Below are positions 5,040-5,054 of a DNA stretch of 5,054 nt, piece by piece. The notes beneath the pieces are model-generated. The model was not told where the DNA came from, searched no databases, and was given only the letters and a program-made list of their open reading frames with translations. Every line of letters starts with the position of its first letter. Position 1 is the stretch's first letter. Source of the stretch: Myxococcota bacterium (GTDB lineage: Bacteria > Myxococcota_A > Polyangia > HGW-17); the NCBI GenBank assembly GCA_018821745.1, contig JAHJLU010000364.1, forward strand, positions 1-5,054, in the 5' to 3' direction. The translations under genes were made by a program, and so were the position numbers.

Positions 5040-5054
5040 GAAGAGCGTCCTTGC

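Noticed and set aside
1..5054. CRISPR array, tRNA or rRNA gene, transposase, toxin-antitoxin or defence genes
   Set aside because: No regularly spaced repeats of CRISPR length, no cloverleaf or conserved rRNA segments, and no protein with such motifs in any supported frame.

Overview
The window holds three well-supported protein genes, all predicted to be lipoproteins (signal peptide ending in a lipobox cysteine). Coding stretches are strongly G+C-rich and intergenic stretches clearly more A+T-rich. Three lipoproteins, strong GAGGA/AGGAGA ribosome sites and a palindromic intergenic repeat of a kind common in proteobacteria-like genomes suggest a high-G+C Gram-negative bacterium. I lean towards the old deltaproteobacterial groups (Desulfobacterota, Myxococcota, Bradymonadota), but this is a low-confidence inference.

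Layout: (1) 1-140 is a short leader with small tandem repeats. At its far left there may be the first codons of a gene leaving the window on the minus strand. (2) 141-1700, plus strand, encodes a lipoprotein with a pectate-lyase-like right-handed beta-helix. (3) 1701-2301 is a 600-base gap with no convincing gene. It carries two inverted, diverged copies of a 25-nt palindromic repeat and a short degenerate tandem repeat. (4) 2302-2760, minus strand, encodes a small lipoprotein of unknown function, with a good ribosome site, a candidate extended -10 promoter and a perfect 12-bp palindrome at the predicted transcription start. (5) 2761-3210 separates the two minus-strand genes. Its half next to the larger gene (3010-3196) is packed with hairpin-forming inverted repeats, two of which are mutually exclusive. 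(6) 3211-4887, minus strand, encodes a second, larger beta-helix lipoprotein with an N-terminal Ig-like region. (7) 4888-5054 holds its ribosome site, an extended -10 promoter and a 7-nt direct repeat.

The two beta-helix proteins probably sit on the cell surface or outer membrane and may bind or cleave polysaccharide, but no catalytic site can be assigned from sequence alone. They point towards each other from opposite strands and are not one operon. The small lipoprotein lies between them on the minus strand and appears to have its own promoter. I see no defence system, CRISPR array, RNA gene, transposase or integrase. The most unusual structure is the hairpin cluster downstream of the large minus-strand gene.
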